Below, piece after piece: positions 28,047 through 36,809 of a stretch of 64,000 nucleotides of DNA. Where the stretch lies: positions 28,690-92,689 of the forward strand of contig NZ_FMVQ01000013.1 of assembly GCF_900102495.1 (NCBI RefSeq), given 5' to 3'. The stretch comes from Nitrosospira sp. Nl5 (GTDB taxonomy: Bacteria; Pseudomonadota; Gammaproteobacteria; Burkholderiales; Nitrosomonadaceae). Both the position numbers and the translations under genes were made by a program. How positions within the stretch are numbered: the stretch's first letter is position 1; each line of letters opens with the position of its first letter. The notes below the pieces were generated by a model. It searched no databases. It was not told the origin of the DNA and saw only the letters and a list, made by a program, of their open reading frames with translations.

Positions 28047-28661
28047 GTGTTCGCTTTGATTCAGGCTGCCGGCTGGCCCATCTGGCCGATTATTTTAGCC
28101 TCCATCGTCGCCGCAGGCATTATTGGGGAGCGTATGTGGGCGCTGCGCCTGAGTATGGTAGCACCGAGAGATCTTCTGCCTAAAGTGGTGCAGGAGTACC
28201 GGGAAAACGGCGTTAGCGAAGATATGCTTGCACAGCTTCAGAAAAATTCTCCCTTGGGCCAAATTTTCGCAGCTGGCTTGAGAAATGACAAGAGCACGCG
28301 GGAAGTCATGAAAGAATCCATTGAAGAAGCGGGCCGTGCTGTCGCGCATAACCTTGAACATTATCTCACCACTTTGGGAACCATTGCTTCCTTGAGTCCG
28401 CTCATGGGACTGTTCGGAACCCTCGTCGGCATGATCGAAATTTTCGGCGCAGGCTCTCCTTCCACAGGGGCCGGCAATCCGGCACAACTCGCCCACGGTA
28501 TTTCCGTGGCGCTCTATAATGCCGCGTTCGGCATTCTGGTCGCCATTCCAAGCATGATTTTTTATCGTCATTTCCGCGCCAAGGTGGACGCCCTGGTGGT
28601 GGAAATGGAATTGCAAGCGCTGAGGCTGGTGGAAATCATTCATGGCGAGCGGCGGGACTGA
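28047..28661 (+). CDS. ExbB/TolQ/MotA family proton channel (second copy)
   Basis: A 204-residue three-helix membrane protein: helix 1 about residues 11-30 (WPIWPIILASIVAAGIIGERMW), helix 2 about 110-135 (TTLGTIASLSPLMGLFGTLVGMIEIF) and helix 3 about 155-175. GLFGTLVGMI is the family signature. The start must be GTG 28047, since the nearby ATG at 28044 is out of frame and quickly stops; AGGGAG lies about 10 bases upstream. It is followed by an ExbD-like gene 163 bases later. In betaproteobacteria this pair often precedes lpxK and kdsB, but neither is found here. Confidence 0.9.
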   Translation: MFALIQAAGWPIWPIILASIVAAGIIGERMWALRLSMVAPRDLLPKVVQEYRENGVSEDMLAQLQKNSPLGQIFAAGLRNDKSTREVMKESIEEAGRAVAHNLEHYLTTLGTIASLSPLMGLFGTLVGMIEIFGAGSPSTGAGNPAQLAHGISVALYNAAFGILVAIPSMIFYRHFRAKVDALVVEMELQALRLVEIIHGERRD

Positions 28662-28824
28662 CTTATAGATGAACCTGATTCGGTGTTGACCACTCATTTT
28701 TAATTTGCCCCATGATTGATGATAGTTTTTCACGCTCACCTTTTACTGGGCTCGCTCCAGATGGCGGATATCAGTAAATTCTTCACATCCCCTGCGCATT
28801 TCTTACCAAACAGCAAATTACTCC

Positions 28825-29241
28825 ATGAATTTTCAGCGAGGCAGACAAAAGGAAGAGCCGGAAATTAATCTCGTGCCAATGATCGACGTATTGCTCGTCA
28901 TCCTTATTTTCCTGATGATTACCACGACTTACTCGCGATTCTCCGAACTTGAAATCAGTTTGCCCCAAGCGGCGTCCGACAAGCCCGCTGACCGGCCTAA
29001 TGTCATAGATGTTTCGGTAAGCGCCGTCGGGAGCTATACGGTAAATCGGACTTCCATCAACTCCTCCAGCGCTGAAGGACTTAGCAATGAATTACGCGCC
29101 GCAGCGGGGGACCGGCCTGATCCGGTAATCGTCATCAATGCGGATGCGGCGGCTACGCATCAGTCCGTTATCACGATTATGGAAGCCGCGCGTATGGCGG
29201 GATACAATCACATTACTTTCATGGCCAAGAATCCGGAATAA
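28825..29241 (+). CDS. ExbD/TolR family protein (second copy)
   Basis: A 138-residue single-pass protein: EPEINLVPMIDVLLVILIFLM holds the conserved membrane Asp, and a periplasmic domain follows (about residues 45-138). It is the partner of the ExbB-like protein encoded at 28047. The start ATG 28825 is fixed by the basic leader MNFQRGRQKEEPE. Which outer-membrane process this second proton-driven complex powers is not evident from the neighbours. Confidence 0.9.
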   Translation: MNFQRGRQKEEPEINLVPMIDVLLVILIFLMITTTYSRFSELEISLPQAASDKPADRPNVIDVSVSAVGSYTVNRTSINSSSAEGLSNELRAAAGDRPDPVIVINADAAATHQSVITIMEAARMAGYNHITFMAKNPE

Positions 29242-29379
29242 GCACGCCTCTGGCGGGGTAGCACGTCGGCTGGGCGGAGGAATACGGTAAAATGGAGTTG
29301 CTGATAAAGTATGGCCAATGTGTGCAAAATTTGATCTCCAACGAGTTGAAGCGACTATTAAATTTGAGGTAACAAATCC

Positions 29380-29559
29380 ATGGACGCAAAACTGCTCGAT
29401 ATTCTGGTATGCCCGCTGTGCAAGGGGCCGCTGCTTTACAGAAAATCTGAAAATGAACTGATTTGCAAGGGAGATCGCTTGGTTTTCCCTATCAGGGACG
29501 GGATTCCGGTAATGCTGGAAGACGAGGCACGAAGGCTTTCCCCCGAAGAAGAAGTTTAA
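29380..29559 (+). CDS. Trm112 family (YcaR/UPF0434) zinc-ribbon-like protein
   Basis: A 59-residue protein. It reads [20 protein letters not shown], then [20 protein letters not shown] and [10 protein letters not shown], which matches the UPF0434/Trm112 family, including the single CPLCKG knuckle. In eukaryotes and archaea Trm112 activates methyltransferases; the bacterial YcaR function is unclear. Its usual neighbours lpxK and kdsB are absent on both sides. A GAGG site lies about 10 bases before ATG 29380. Confidence 0.9.
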   Translation: MDAKLLDILVCPLCKGPLLYRKSENELICKGDRLVFPIRDGIPVMLEDEARRLSPEEEV

Positions 29560-29715
29560 TTAAGGAAGGTGCGTAGCCAGGGAATGTAAAAAACGGATAT
29601 CTTGCGATGTTCTGCCAACAACGGGTATTGAATACCGGACCGGATACCGCACCCGCTTCGGGCCTTTGGAAATCATGCGGTCTTCAGTCATGTCCGCCAC
29701 ACATGGCCCGATCAC

Positions 29716-29943
29716 TTATTTCTTTTTCATGTAAAACATGAACTCCCCAGCTGTTTCTGATGAGGATAGCAATTCGTTACCCGTCTGATCAGCAAAGACC
29801 TCGAAATCAATCACTGCCCCGGGGTCTGTGGCGATGATTCTCAATATCTGGCCGGTAGTCATATCTACCAGAGATTTTTTAGTGCGCAGGATAGGTAGCG
29901 GACAGTTCAAGCCACGCACATCCAGTTCTTTATCACAGTGCAT
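29716..29943 (-). CDS. TusA-like sulfur carrier protein
   Basis: A 75-residue protein of the TusA/SirA/YedF family. MHCDKELDVRGLNCPLPILR contains the CPxP motif whose Cys carries persulfide sulfur. TusA proteins feed sulfur to tRNA thiolation or molybdenum-cofactor and sulfur-oxidation pathways. The start 29943 is preferred over 29973 because AAGGAG lies 7 bases upstream and the N-terminus matches the family. It is transcribed divergently from argJ. Confidence 0.88.
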   Translation of the reverse strand: MHCDKELDVRGLNCPLPILRTKKSLVDMTTGQILRIIATDPGAVIDFEVFADQTGNELLSSSETAGEFMFYMKKK

Positions 29944-30199
29944 GCGTATACTCCTTGATCGCGGATTTAACAATTATCATGTCAAATATAGCAAGGTGCT
30001 TTTTTGAGGGTTACGCCACACTTTACCTATTCCACATAAACACGGAAATACATAAATATAGAACCGGCATGGGGAGCAAGATTTAAGACCGGTTAGCATG
30101 ACGTATTCCCTTCGAAACAAAAATAACGACTGAAATCCTTGCGATGATGCCGCTGGGCCGAGAATCAAACCACGCTTTATTCATTACCGTCAAATCACC

Positions 30200-31432
30200 A
30201 TGCCCGTCAACTTAACGCCTCCACTACCCGAACAACTGATTACCATACAAGGCGTATCCCTCGGCATCGCAGAAGCCGGAATCAAGAAACCCGGCCGCAA
30301 GGATTTGCTCTTAATTGTGCTGGACGAAGGCGCAAAGGTTGCCGCTGTGTTTACGCAAAACGATTTTTGCGCGGCGCCGGTATTAGTCGCTAAAGAACAT
30401 CTTTCAAATCCGGACTCTCCGATCCGCGCATTAATCATCAATACCGGCAACGCGAATGCTGGCACAGGTGAGGAAGGGATTGCGCGCACCCGCGCTACCT
30501 GTATCGAGCTGGCCCAACTGCTCGGTTGTAGCAGCAGCCAGGTATTGCCGTTTTCTACCGGTGTGATTATGGAGCTGCTGCCACTGGAAAAAATTGTCGC
30601 AGCCTTGCCCCTAGCGGTAGCCGACCTACAGCCTGACAACTGGTTTGCTGCCTCTCAGGCAATCATGACGACGGATATTGTACCGAAGGCCGTATCGAAG
30701 CGCATCACACTCGACGGCACAACCGTCACCATTACAGGCATTGCCAAGGGCTCCGGAATGATTCGTCCAGACATGGCGACAATGTTGAGTTACATCGCAA
30801 CCGATGCGGCTTTGAGCCAGCCGTTACTGGAGGAAATCGTGCGGCACGCGGCGGAAAATTCGTTCAACCGCATCACGGTGGATGGCGATACTTCAACCAA
30901 CGACGCTTTCATTCTGATTGCCACGGGCCGTGCCGGCAATTCGACTATCATTGATAAAGCAAGTACTGGATTTGTGGCATTGCAAGATTCAATAACGGAG
31001 GTTGCGGCGCAGCTTGCGCAAGCGATTGTGCGCGATGGGGAAGGCGCGACCAAATTCATCACCATTCGAATTGAGGGCGGCAAGACATTGGGCGAATGCG
31101 CCAAGGTGGGATATGCCATTGCACATTCACCCCTGGTTAAGACCGCTTTTTTCGCATCCGATCCAAATCTGGGGCGGATACTTGCGGCCATTGGTAACGC
31201 TGGCCTGGACGAACTTGATGTAAACAGGCTGCAACTCTATCTGGATGACGTGCTGGTTGCGGAAAATGGCGGCAGAGCGCACGCCTACCGCGAACAGGAC
31301 GGCCAGCGGGTGATGAGGCAATCTGAAATCACTGTACGCGTTGCGCTTAACAGGGGAGAAACGTCCACCACAATATGGACGTGTGATCTGTCATATGATT
31401 ACGTGAAGATCAATGCGGATTATCGAAGCTGA
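30200..31432 (+). CDS. argJ: bifunctional glutamate N-acetyltransferase / amino-acid acetyltransferase
   Basis: ArgJ (410 residues) transfers acetyl from N-acetylornithine to glutamate, closing the cyclic arginine pathway, and may also use acetyl-CoA. The precursor self-cleaves before a Thr nucleophile, seen here as Thr194 in [18 protein letters not shown]. Other signatures are [24 protein letters not shown] and [19 protein letters not shown]. With argD, argF and argG at 12.5-16.2 kb, four arginine-pathway genes are in the window. Start ATG 30200. Confidence 0.96.
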   Translation: MPVNLTPPLPEQLITIQGVSLGIAEAGIKKPGRKDLLLIVLDEGAKVAAVFTQNDFCAAPVLVAKEHLSNPDSPIRALIINTGNANAGTGEEGIARTRATCIELAQLLGCSSSQVLPFSTGVIMELLPLEKIVAALPLAVADLQPDNWFAASQAIMTTDIVPKAVSKRITLDGTTVTITGIAKGSGMIRPDMATMLSYIATDAALSQPLLEEIVRHAAENSFNRITVDGDTSTNDAFILIATGRAGNSTIIDKASTGFVALQDSITEVAAQLAQAIVRDGEGATKFITIRIEGGKTLGECAKVGYAIAHSPLVKTAFFASDPNLGRILAAIGNAGLDELDVNRLQLYLDDVLVAENGGRAHAYREQDGQRVMRQSEITVRVALNRGETSTTIWTCDLSYDYVKINADYRS

Positions 31433-31487
31433 CAATTAACGAATCCATAAATTGGCCAACGAACAGGGCAAACATCAAAAACAAGTA

Positions 31488-31570
31488 GCGGTTGCATCGT
31501 GCACAACTAGCCCCGTCCACTTCGACCAGTGGCCCATTCGAGGCTAGTGCGAGCAGGCTGACACAACCGC
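31488..31570. terminator. concentric hairpin between argJ and the EF-hand gene
   Basis: Three nested stems lie in the gap between convergent genes: GCGGTTG (31488-31494)/CAACCGC (31564-31570), ACTAGCC (31506-31512)/GGCTAGT (31542-31548) and CCACT (31517-31521)/AGTGG (31528-31532). No long T-run follows on either side. The place suits a bidirectional terminator; a structured small RNA is an alternative. Confidence 0.45.
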
Positions 31571-31584
31571 CAACGAAAACTCCC

Positions 31585-32118
31585 TTATTGACCCATCGGC
31601 CTCATATGGGGGAAATCACGGTCGACCTCCTCGCCCGCGCCGTATTCACGCTCGCGTTTTACTGTTAATCCTTCCTCATCCCTTAAATTACGGTCATCGG
31701 ATCCGTAGGAGCTACGTTTCTGGCCATGCCCATAACCGTGCTTCTTTCTCATTTTGTTGGCTTCATCTTTATCGATGTACCCATCTCCGTTGGCGTCCAT
31801 TTTTTCGAACATGATTTGGCCATGGCGCGCGTGTTCTTCCTTGCTCACTCGACCATCATTGTCGGTGTCAGCCATGGACATTCCACATCGGCCCTCACCG
31901 TACTTCTTGTCTTGACCCTTTTCACCATATGCGTCTTTCTTGTCACCATACTTGTCACCGTGGTCGTGGTGCCCGGCCACCATGTAGCCTTTACCCAGAG
32001 ATTGTGTGGTAAAAGGGCTTTCGTTCGCGGACGCAATCGGTGCGGTGCCTAGCGTAGCGGCGAAGGCAGATCCGATTGCGAGAGAAATCATCGATTTTTT
32101 GCTGGGCATATTGTTCAT
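31585..32118 (-). CDS. secreted EF-hand protein with HvfA/BufA-like N-terminus
   Basis: A 177-residue exported protein. The signal peptide (MISLAIGSAFAATLGTAPIASA) is followed by ENPFTxxxL-like ESPFTTQSLGKGYMVAGHHDHGDK, which closely resembles the start of HvfA/BufA-type low-complexity metallophore precursors, including one EGRCG motif where those proteins have several EGKCG repeats. Two EF-hand loops follow: DTDNDGRVSKEE and DANGDGYIDKDE. The tail is charged and rich in Gly and Tyr. AAGGAG lies 8 bases before ATG 32118. No DUF692 (BufB/HvfB) maturase is adjacent. Calcium binding is likely; copper-related modification is speculative. Confidence 0.75.
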   Translation of the reverse strand: MNNMPSKKSMISLAIGSAFAATLGTAPIASANESPFTTQSLGKGYMVAGHHDHGDKYGDKKDAYGEKGQDKKYGEGRCGMSMADTDNDGRVSKEEHARHGQIMFEKMDANGDGYIDKDEANKMRKKHGYGHGQKRSSYGSDDRNLRDEEGLTVKREREYGAGEEVDRDFPHMRPMGQ

Positions 32119-32468
32119 AATATCTTCTCCTTAATGTTTTACTTGGTTTTTGGTAATAAACCTGAGAAAAAGCGCTTGCCGAGTTGTTACGCCGAGGAAA
32201 AATAGATACCCTTGCCGGACGCTGACGTAACATACCAAATCATCCCTTTTCGGGCTCAGCAGTTCCGTACGATAGCGCACATAAAGAAGACGCGGTGCAG
32301 TTTAATCCGTGATTTCCCTGTAAAGAAGCGAAATGTCAAAGTACACGGATTGAACGATTATGCCGAACAAGATTATGTTGTTAACAATATCACGTAATGC
32401 GCGACAGACCGGCAAAATGATGGCCGTCAATCCGTTACACATGTTTTTTAGTAGCCGCTATTGATGCT
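32119..32468. other. divergent intergenic region
   Basis: A 350-base gap between the EF-hand gene (minus) and the DUF815 gene (plus). It must carry both promoters. Apart from the AAGGAG of the EF-hand gene, no convincing motif, repeat or small gene was seen. Confidence 0.5.
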
Positions 32469-33347
32469 ATGAACGACTGGCCCACACTCTACATTCGCGC
32501 CGAGACGTTGCTTTCCCGGCTGGAGGGAATACTGTCCGCCGAACAGCCGACCCCCGACTGGAATGCCGCTGTTGCATTCCGCTGGCGAAAACACGGTCCT
32601 GCAGGATCTATACAGCCCATCATCCACCCACATCGGATCACGCTCGATGTATTGCGAGGCATTGAGGACCAAAAAGAGCTCATAGACCGGAATACCCATC
32701 AATTCGTGCAGGGTTATCCAGCCAATAATGTACTGCTTACGGGTGCGCGTGGTACGGGCAAGTCATCGCTGGTAAAAGCAATGCTTAACAAGTATGCGGC
32801 TTCGGGATTACGTTTAATCGAAGTGGAAAAGCATAATCTCACCGATCTGCACGATATTGTTGAGCAGATCCATCAACGGCCGGAACGCTTCATCCTGTAC
32901 TGTGATGATTTATCGTTCGAATCCGATGAGCCTGGCTATAAGGCGTTGAAGGTGGTACTGGATGGTTCCATTGCCACGGCCTCCGAGAACGTGCTGGTTT
33001 ACGCCACTTCCAATCGCCGCCACCTGATGCCTGAGTTTATGCAGGATAACCTGGATACCAGACACGCCGGTGGCGAAATCCATCCGAGTGAGTCGGCGGA
33101 AGAAAGAATTTCGTTATCCGAACGTTTCGGTCTATGGCTGTCATTCTACCCCTTCGATCAAGATCAATACCTGGATGTCGTCAGCCAATGGCTCACCTAT
33201 TTCGGTGTCAAGGAAATAACTCTCCCGGTACGCCAGGCGGCGCTGCAGTGGGCGCTGGGGCGTGGTTTCCGGAGCGGACGCGTCGCGTGGCAGTTTGCGC
33301 GTGACTGGGCGGGAAAACAGAAAGCAGACGCCGGCGGAGAGCGGTAA
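32469..33347 (+). CDS. DUF815 AAA-type ATPase
   Basis: A 292-residue P-loop ATPase. Walker A is GARGTGKSSL (about residue 95), Walker B is FILYCDDLSFE, and sensor-like YATSNRRHLMP follows. The family is DUF815, widespread and uncharacterised, often beside the MutT/TenI fusion seen next. The gap to that gene is only 15 bases, so the two are probably an operon. Length is normal for the family. Confidence 0.9.
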   Translation: MNDWPTLYIRAETLLSRLEGILSAEQPTPDWNAAVAFRWRKHGPAGSIQPIIHPHRITLDVLRGIEDQKELIDRNTHQFVQGYPANNVLLTGARGTGKSSLVKAMLNKYAASGLRLIEVEKHNLTDLHDIVEQIHQRPERFILYCDDLSFESDEPGYKALKVVLDGSIATASENVLVYATSNRRHLMPEFMQDNLDTRHAGGEIHPSESAEERISLSERFGLWLSFYPFDQDQYLDVVSQWLTYFGVKEITLPVRQAALQWALGRGFRSGRVAWQFARDWAGKQKADAGGER

Positions 33348-33362
33348 GAAATTCCTTTCGCC

Positions 33363-34319
33363 ATGCTTCCTCCCTCTGATACCGTTGAAGTCGCCGTCGC
33401 GGTCATTACCCGGCCTGATGGCGCCTTCCTCCTGGCGCGCCGGCCCGAAGGCAAACCTTATGCCGGGTACTGGGAGTTTCCCGGCGGCAAGGTGAAACCG
33501 GGTGAATCGCTGCTGCAAGCGCTCAGGCGCGAGTTGCTGGAAGAACTGGGCGTATCTGTTGAGCATGCCTATCCATGGATCACCCGAACGTTTACCTATC
33601 CTCACGCTACCGTACGGCTTTGTTTTTATCGTGTCCTGGAATGGCATGGGGAGCCATACCCTCGTGAAAATCAAGAGTTGTCGTGGCAATTTGCAGACAA
33701 TGTCGAGGCTCAACCGATGCTGCCGGCAAATGCGCCAGTGCTGCGGGCGGCTGGTCTCTCGCCGGTTTATGCAATCACAAATGCCACGGAATTGGGAACG
33801 AAAGCTTCATTAATGCAGATGGAACATGCGTTGCGCAAGGGATTACGGCTGATTCAGGTACGGGAAAAAGATATGGCGAAGACGGCGTTGCATGGCTTTG
33901 CAAGTGAAATGGTTACAGTTGCCCACCATTATGGCGCCAAAGTAATGGTAAGCGGGAATGTCGACTTGTCCCGTGAAATCGGAGCGGATGGCGTTCATTT
34001 TCCGTCAGCACAGCTGTTCAATCTTGTGAAGCGCCCGGATATCGAATTGTGTGGCGCATCCTGTCACAATGCGGAGGAGCTTTTCCGAGCCGAGCAACTG
34101 GGGATGAGTTTTGCTGTTCTTGCGCCGGTGCTGCCGACACTGAGCCACCCTCAATCTTCAACGTTAGGGTGGCGGAAATTTGCCGCGCTCATCCGCAATT
34201 GCTCGATCCCGGTCTATGCGCTCGGCGGATTGCACCCCGAAGATCTCATCACGGCCTGGAAACATGGTGGCCATGGCATCGCCATGATGCGAGGTATTGC
34301 GCAGGTTGCCGATGCATGA
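33363..34319 (+). CDS. Nudix hydrolase fused to thiamine phosphate synthase-like (TenI) domain
   Basis: A 318-residue two-domain protein. Residues 1-130 form a MutT-like Nudix domain with the full box GGKVKPGESLLQALRRELLEELG, suggesting removal of oxidised nucleotides such as 8-oxo-dGTP. Residues about 140-318 are a TIM-barrel TMP synthase/TenI domain (LIQVREKDM, VNGDVDLSRE-like SGNVDLSREIGADGVHFPS, GASCHNAEEL, YALGGLHPEDL). The fusion is known in proteobacteria; the second domain probably lacks true ThiE activity. It follows the DUF815 gene closely. Confidence 0.9.
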   Translation: MLPPSDTVEVAVAVITRPDGAFLLARRPEGKPYAGYWEFPGGKVKPGESLLQALRRELLEELGVSVEHAYPWITRTFTYPHATVRLCFYRVLEWHGEPYPRENQELSWQFADNVEAQPMLPANAPVLRAAGLSPVYAITNATELGTKASLMQMEHALRKGLRLIQVREKDMAKTALHGFASEMVTVAHHYGAKVMVSGNVDLSREIGADGVHFPSAQLFNLVKRPDIELCGASCHNAEELFRAEQLGMSFAVLAPVLPTLSHPQSSTLGWRKFAALIRNCSIPVYALGGLHPEDLITAWKHGGHGIAMMRGIAQVADA

Positions 34320-34395
34320 AAACGATCTTGCCAGGATTACCAGGATGACGTTTGGCGATAGCCGGTCTTAATAGCCTTAACGCTGATAACCACCC

Positions 34396-34593
34396 CTACT
34401 TCTCGTCTTGTGACGTTCCATCTTCCTGGCTTTCCGGATCGTTTTTCGTATCCGGGATACGGTAAGATTCTGTCGCCCACTGTCCCAGATCGATCATTTT
34501 GCAGCGCTCCGAACAAAATGGGCGCCAAGGATTTGCGGTGTTCCAGACAACGATCTTGCCGCACTGGGGACAATTTACAATAGGCTGTTTCAT
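34396..34593 (-). CDS. yacG: DNA gyrase inhibitor YacG
   Basis: A 65-residue zinc-binding protein: CPQCGK and, 15 residues on, [21 protein letters not shown] provide the four cysteines and the strongly conserved C-terminal helix of YacG. YacG binds GyrB and inhibits gyrase. The start 34593 ([13 protein letters not shown]) is taken instead of the TTG at 34608. It converges with the Nudix-TenI gene. The usual partners coaE and zapD are not present. Confidence 0.9.
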   Translation of the reverse strand: MKQPIVNCPQCGKIVVWNTANPWRPFCSERCKMIDLGQWATESYRIPDTKNDPESQEDGTSQDEK

Positions 34594-34608
34594 AGGCTGC
34601 AAATCCAA

Positions 34609-34955
34609 ACCCTTGAGGTGCTCCTGCTATTTATGACATGGCGCACAAGTTTCCCAACTGACTTTGTTATCGCTCATGATACACACATGGCCGGTATACC
34701 AGCGCGTTGCAAAAAATCCTACAGGCCAGGATAAAAAATTTGCGTGCGATGCCTGTATGAATAAACCAGCCGATCCGGAAAACGGATCGTGTATCATGCG
34801 TCGCTGATTCCATAGCTGTACCCAGAGGAAATTCCAGCGCCCAATCAACGTGTTTTGTCATGGATGTTTATTTTCTAATACATATTATGATAAAATGGTT
34901 AAGTTTTTGTACAAGTTTTTTACAACTTTCGGTTTGAAAAACGGCACTGCAAAAT
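34609..34955. other. petABC leader region
   Basis: A 347-base gap between yacG (minus) and petA (plus). The last 100 bases are very A/T-rich (around 34861-34935, with TATGAT at 34886) and probably hold the petABC promoter, but no -35 box is well spaced. Two overlapping minus-strand ORFs (34627-34848 and 34667-34861) look like chance. Confidence 0.5.
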
Positions 34956-35561
34956 ATGGCATATATGGATAAAAAAAAAGAAATGAATAGCAGGAGGCGG
35001 TTTCTTATCACCGCAACTTCCATTGCGGGCGGGATCGCAAGCGCAGCGGTGGCCACTCCCTTTGTACTGAGCATGATGCCCAGCGAGCGAGCCAAAGCCG
35101 CAGGAGCCCCGGTAGAGGTTGATATCAGCAAGCTTGAGCCCGGCATGCTGCTACTGGTGGAGTGGCGCGGCAAGGTAGTATGGATATTGGATCGTACTCC
35201 CGAGATGCTGGCAAACCTGAAGAAGCTTGAGGAACAACTGGCGGATCCAAAATCGGAGAAAGACCAGCAACCTCAATATGCGCAGAACGAAACACGCTCG
35301 ATCAAACCGGAAATTCTGGTGGTTGAAGGCGTTTGCACCCATTTGGGATGCTCTCCCGTATATCGAAAAGACATTGCTCCGGCGGATCTCGGTGCTGATT
35401 GGCTGGGGGGTTTTTTCTGTCCCTGCCACGGTTCCAAGTTTGACTTGGCGGGTCGCGTCTATAAGCATGTTCCTGCGCCCACCAATCTGGTCGTCCCCCC
35501 CCACATGTACTTGAGCGACAACCTCCTCTTGGTCGGGTCTGATAGTAAGGAGTCCGCATAA
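34956..35561 (+). CDS. petA: ubiquinol-cytochrome c reductase iron-sulfur (Rieske) subunit
   Basis: A 201-residue Rieske protein of the bc1 complex. A twin-arginine export signal/anchor is present (NSRRRFLITATSIAGG). The 2Fe-2S ligands lie in CTHLGCSP and CPCHGSKFD. It accepts electrons from quinol at the Qo site and passes them to cytochrome c1. petB starts directly after its stop codon and petC overlaps petB, giving the operon petABC. In ammonia oxidisers this complex takes electrons from the quinone pool fed by hydroxylamine oxidation. Confidence 0.96.
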   Translation: MAYMDKKKEMNSRRRFLITATSIAGGIASAAVATPFVLSMMPSERAKAAGAPVEVDISKLEPGMLLLVEWRGKVVWILDRTPEMLANLKKLEEQLADPKSEKDQQPQYAQNETRSIKPEILVVEGVCTHLGCSPVYRKDIAPADLGADWLGGFFCPCHGSKFDLAGRVYKHVPAPTNLVVPPHMYLSDNLLLVGSDSKESA

Positions 35562-36809
35562 ATGAGCAAGCGACTGGATGCGATGAGCAACTGGATAGAC
35601 GCGCGTTTTCCCATGACTTCCACCTGGAAGGCGCATCTCACCGAATACTACGCACCAAAAAATTTCAATTTCTGGTACTACTTCGGCTCGCTGGCGATGC
35701 TCGTGCTGGTGAATCAGCTCCTCACCGGCATTTTCCTCACCATGAACTACAAGCCGGACGCCAGCCTGGCATTCGCCTCGGTGGAATACATCATGCGGGA
35801 CGTGGAATTCGGCTGGCTGATCCGCTACATGCACTCCACGGGCGCATCCATGTTCTTTGTGGTGGTTTACCTGCATATGTTCCGGGGGATGATGTATGGT
35901 TCCTATCGCAAACCCCGTGAACTTCTGTGGCTGATCGGCATGGGTATCTTTTTCGTCCTGATGATGCTGGCCTTTACAGGCTATATCTTGCCATGGGGAC
36001 AAATGTCCTATTGGGGCGCGCAGGTGATTGTGAGTATGATCGGCGCAATTCCGGTAATCGGTCAGAGCCTCTCGAACTGGATTCTGGGCGACTTCATGCT
36101 GTCGGATGCCGCGCTCAATCGTTTTTTTGCCTATCATGTCGTGACCCTGCCGGTTTTGCTCGTGACGCTGGTGTTCGTTCATATCGTCGCATTGCACGAA
36201 GTCGGCTCGAACAATCCGGATGGCATTGAAATCAAGGCAAACAAAGATCCTGTCACGCATATTCCGGTGGATGGCATTCCCTTCCATCCGTATTACACCG
36301 TAAAGGATATTTTCGGTGTGGTGGTATTTCTGATCGTGTTCTGCGGCATCATATTTTTCATGCCTGAAATGGGCGGCTACTTCCTCGAGTACAACAATTT
36401 CATTCCCGCCAATACACTGCAGACACCCGATCATATCGCGCCGGTGTGGTACTTCACACCCTACTACTCAATGCTGAGGGCAGTCACTGTCAACTTTCTA
36501 TGGGTAGATGCAAAAATCTGGGGGATCGTGCTGATGGGTGGTTCGGTCGCGATCTTTGCCCTGTTGCCCTGGCTGGACCGTAGCCCCGTAAAATCGATCC
36601 GCTATAAAGGTCCGTATTTCAAAATCGCGCTCACACTTTTTGTCATTAGCGTCTTTGTGCTGGGATGGCTCGGCACGAAATCGCCGACACCTCTCTATAC
36701 GCTGCTGGCACAAATATTCACGGTAATCTACTTCGCCTTTTTCGTTCTTATGCCGTGGTACAGCAAAATAGACAAGACCAAGACCGAGCCGACAAGAGTG
36801 AAAGAATGA
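35562..36809 (+). CDS. petB: cytochrome b subunit of the bc1 complex
   Basis: Cytochrome b, 415 residues, with the eight expected membrane helices and the four heme-ligating histidines in MHSTGASMFFVVVYLHMFRG and YHVVTLPVLLVTLVFVHIVALHE. The Qo-site motif reads PVWY (APVWYFTPYYSMLRA) rather than PEWY, a variant known in beta- and gammaproteobacteria. It starts immediately after petA, with no intergenic base, and its TGA overlaps the petC ATG. Confidence 0.97.
   Translation: MSKRLDAMSNWIDARFPMTSTWKAHLTEYYAPKNFNFWYYFGSLAMLVLVNQLLTGIFLTMNYKPDASLAFASVEYIMRDVEFGWLIRYMHSTGASMFFVVVYLHMFRGMMYGSYRKPRELLWLIGMGIFFVLMMLAFTGYILPWGQMSYWGAQVIVSMIGAIPVIGQSLSNWILGDFMLSDAALNRFFAYHVVTLPVLLVTLVFVHIVALHEVGSNNPDGIEIKANKDPVTHIPVDGIPFHPYYTVKDIFGVVVFLIVFCGIIFFMPEMGGYFLEYNNFIPANTLQTPDHIAPVWYFTPYYSMLRAVTVNFLWVDAKIWGIVLMGGSVAIFALLPWLDRSPVKSIRYKGPYFKIALTLFVISVFVLGWLGTKSPTPLYTLLAQIFTVIYFAFFVLMPWYSKIDKTKTEPTRVKE

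Noticed and set aside
34627..34861. Two minus-strand ORFs upstream of petA
   Set aside because: They overlap each other in different frames, and lie in the petABC leader without domain features.
35151..36434. Minus-strand ORF of 427 codons
   Set aside because: It is antisense to petA and petB, is extremely rich in His, Gln and Glu as expected for a shadow of membrane-protein codons, and has no recognisable domain.
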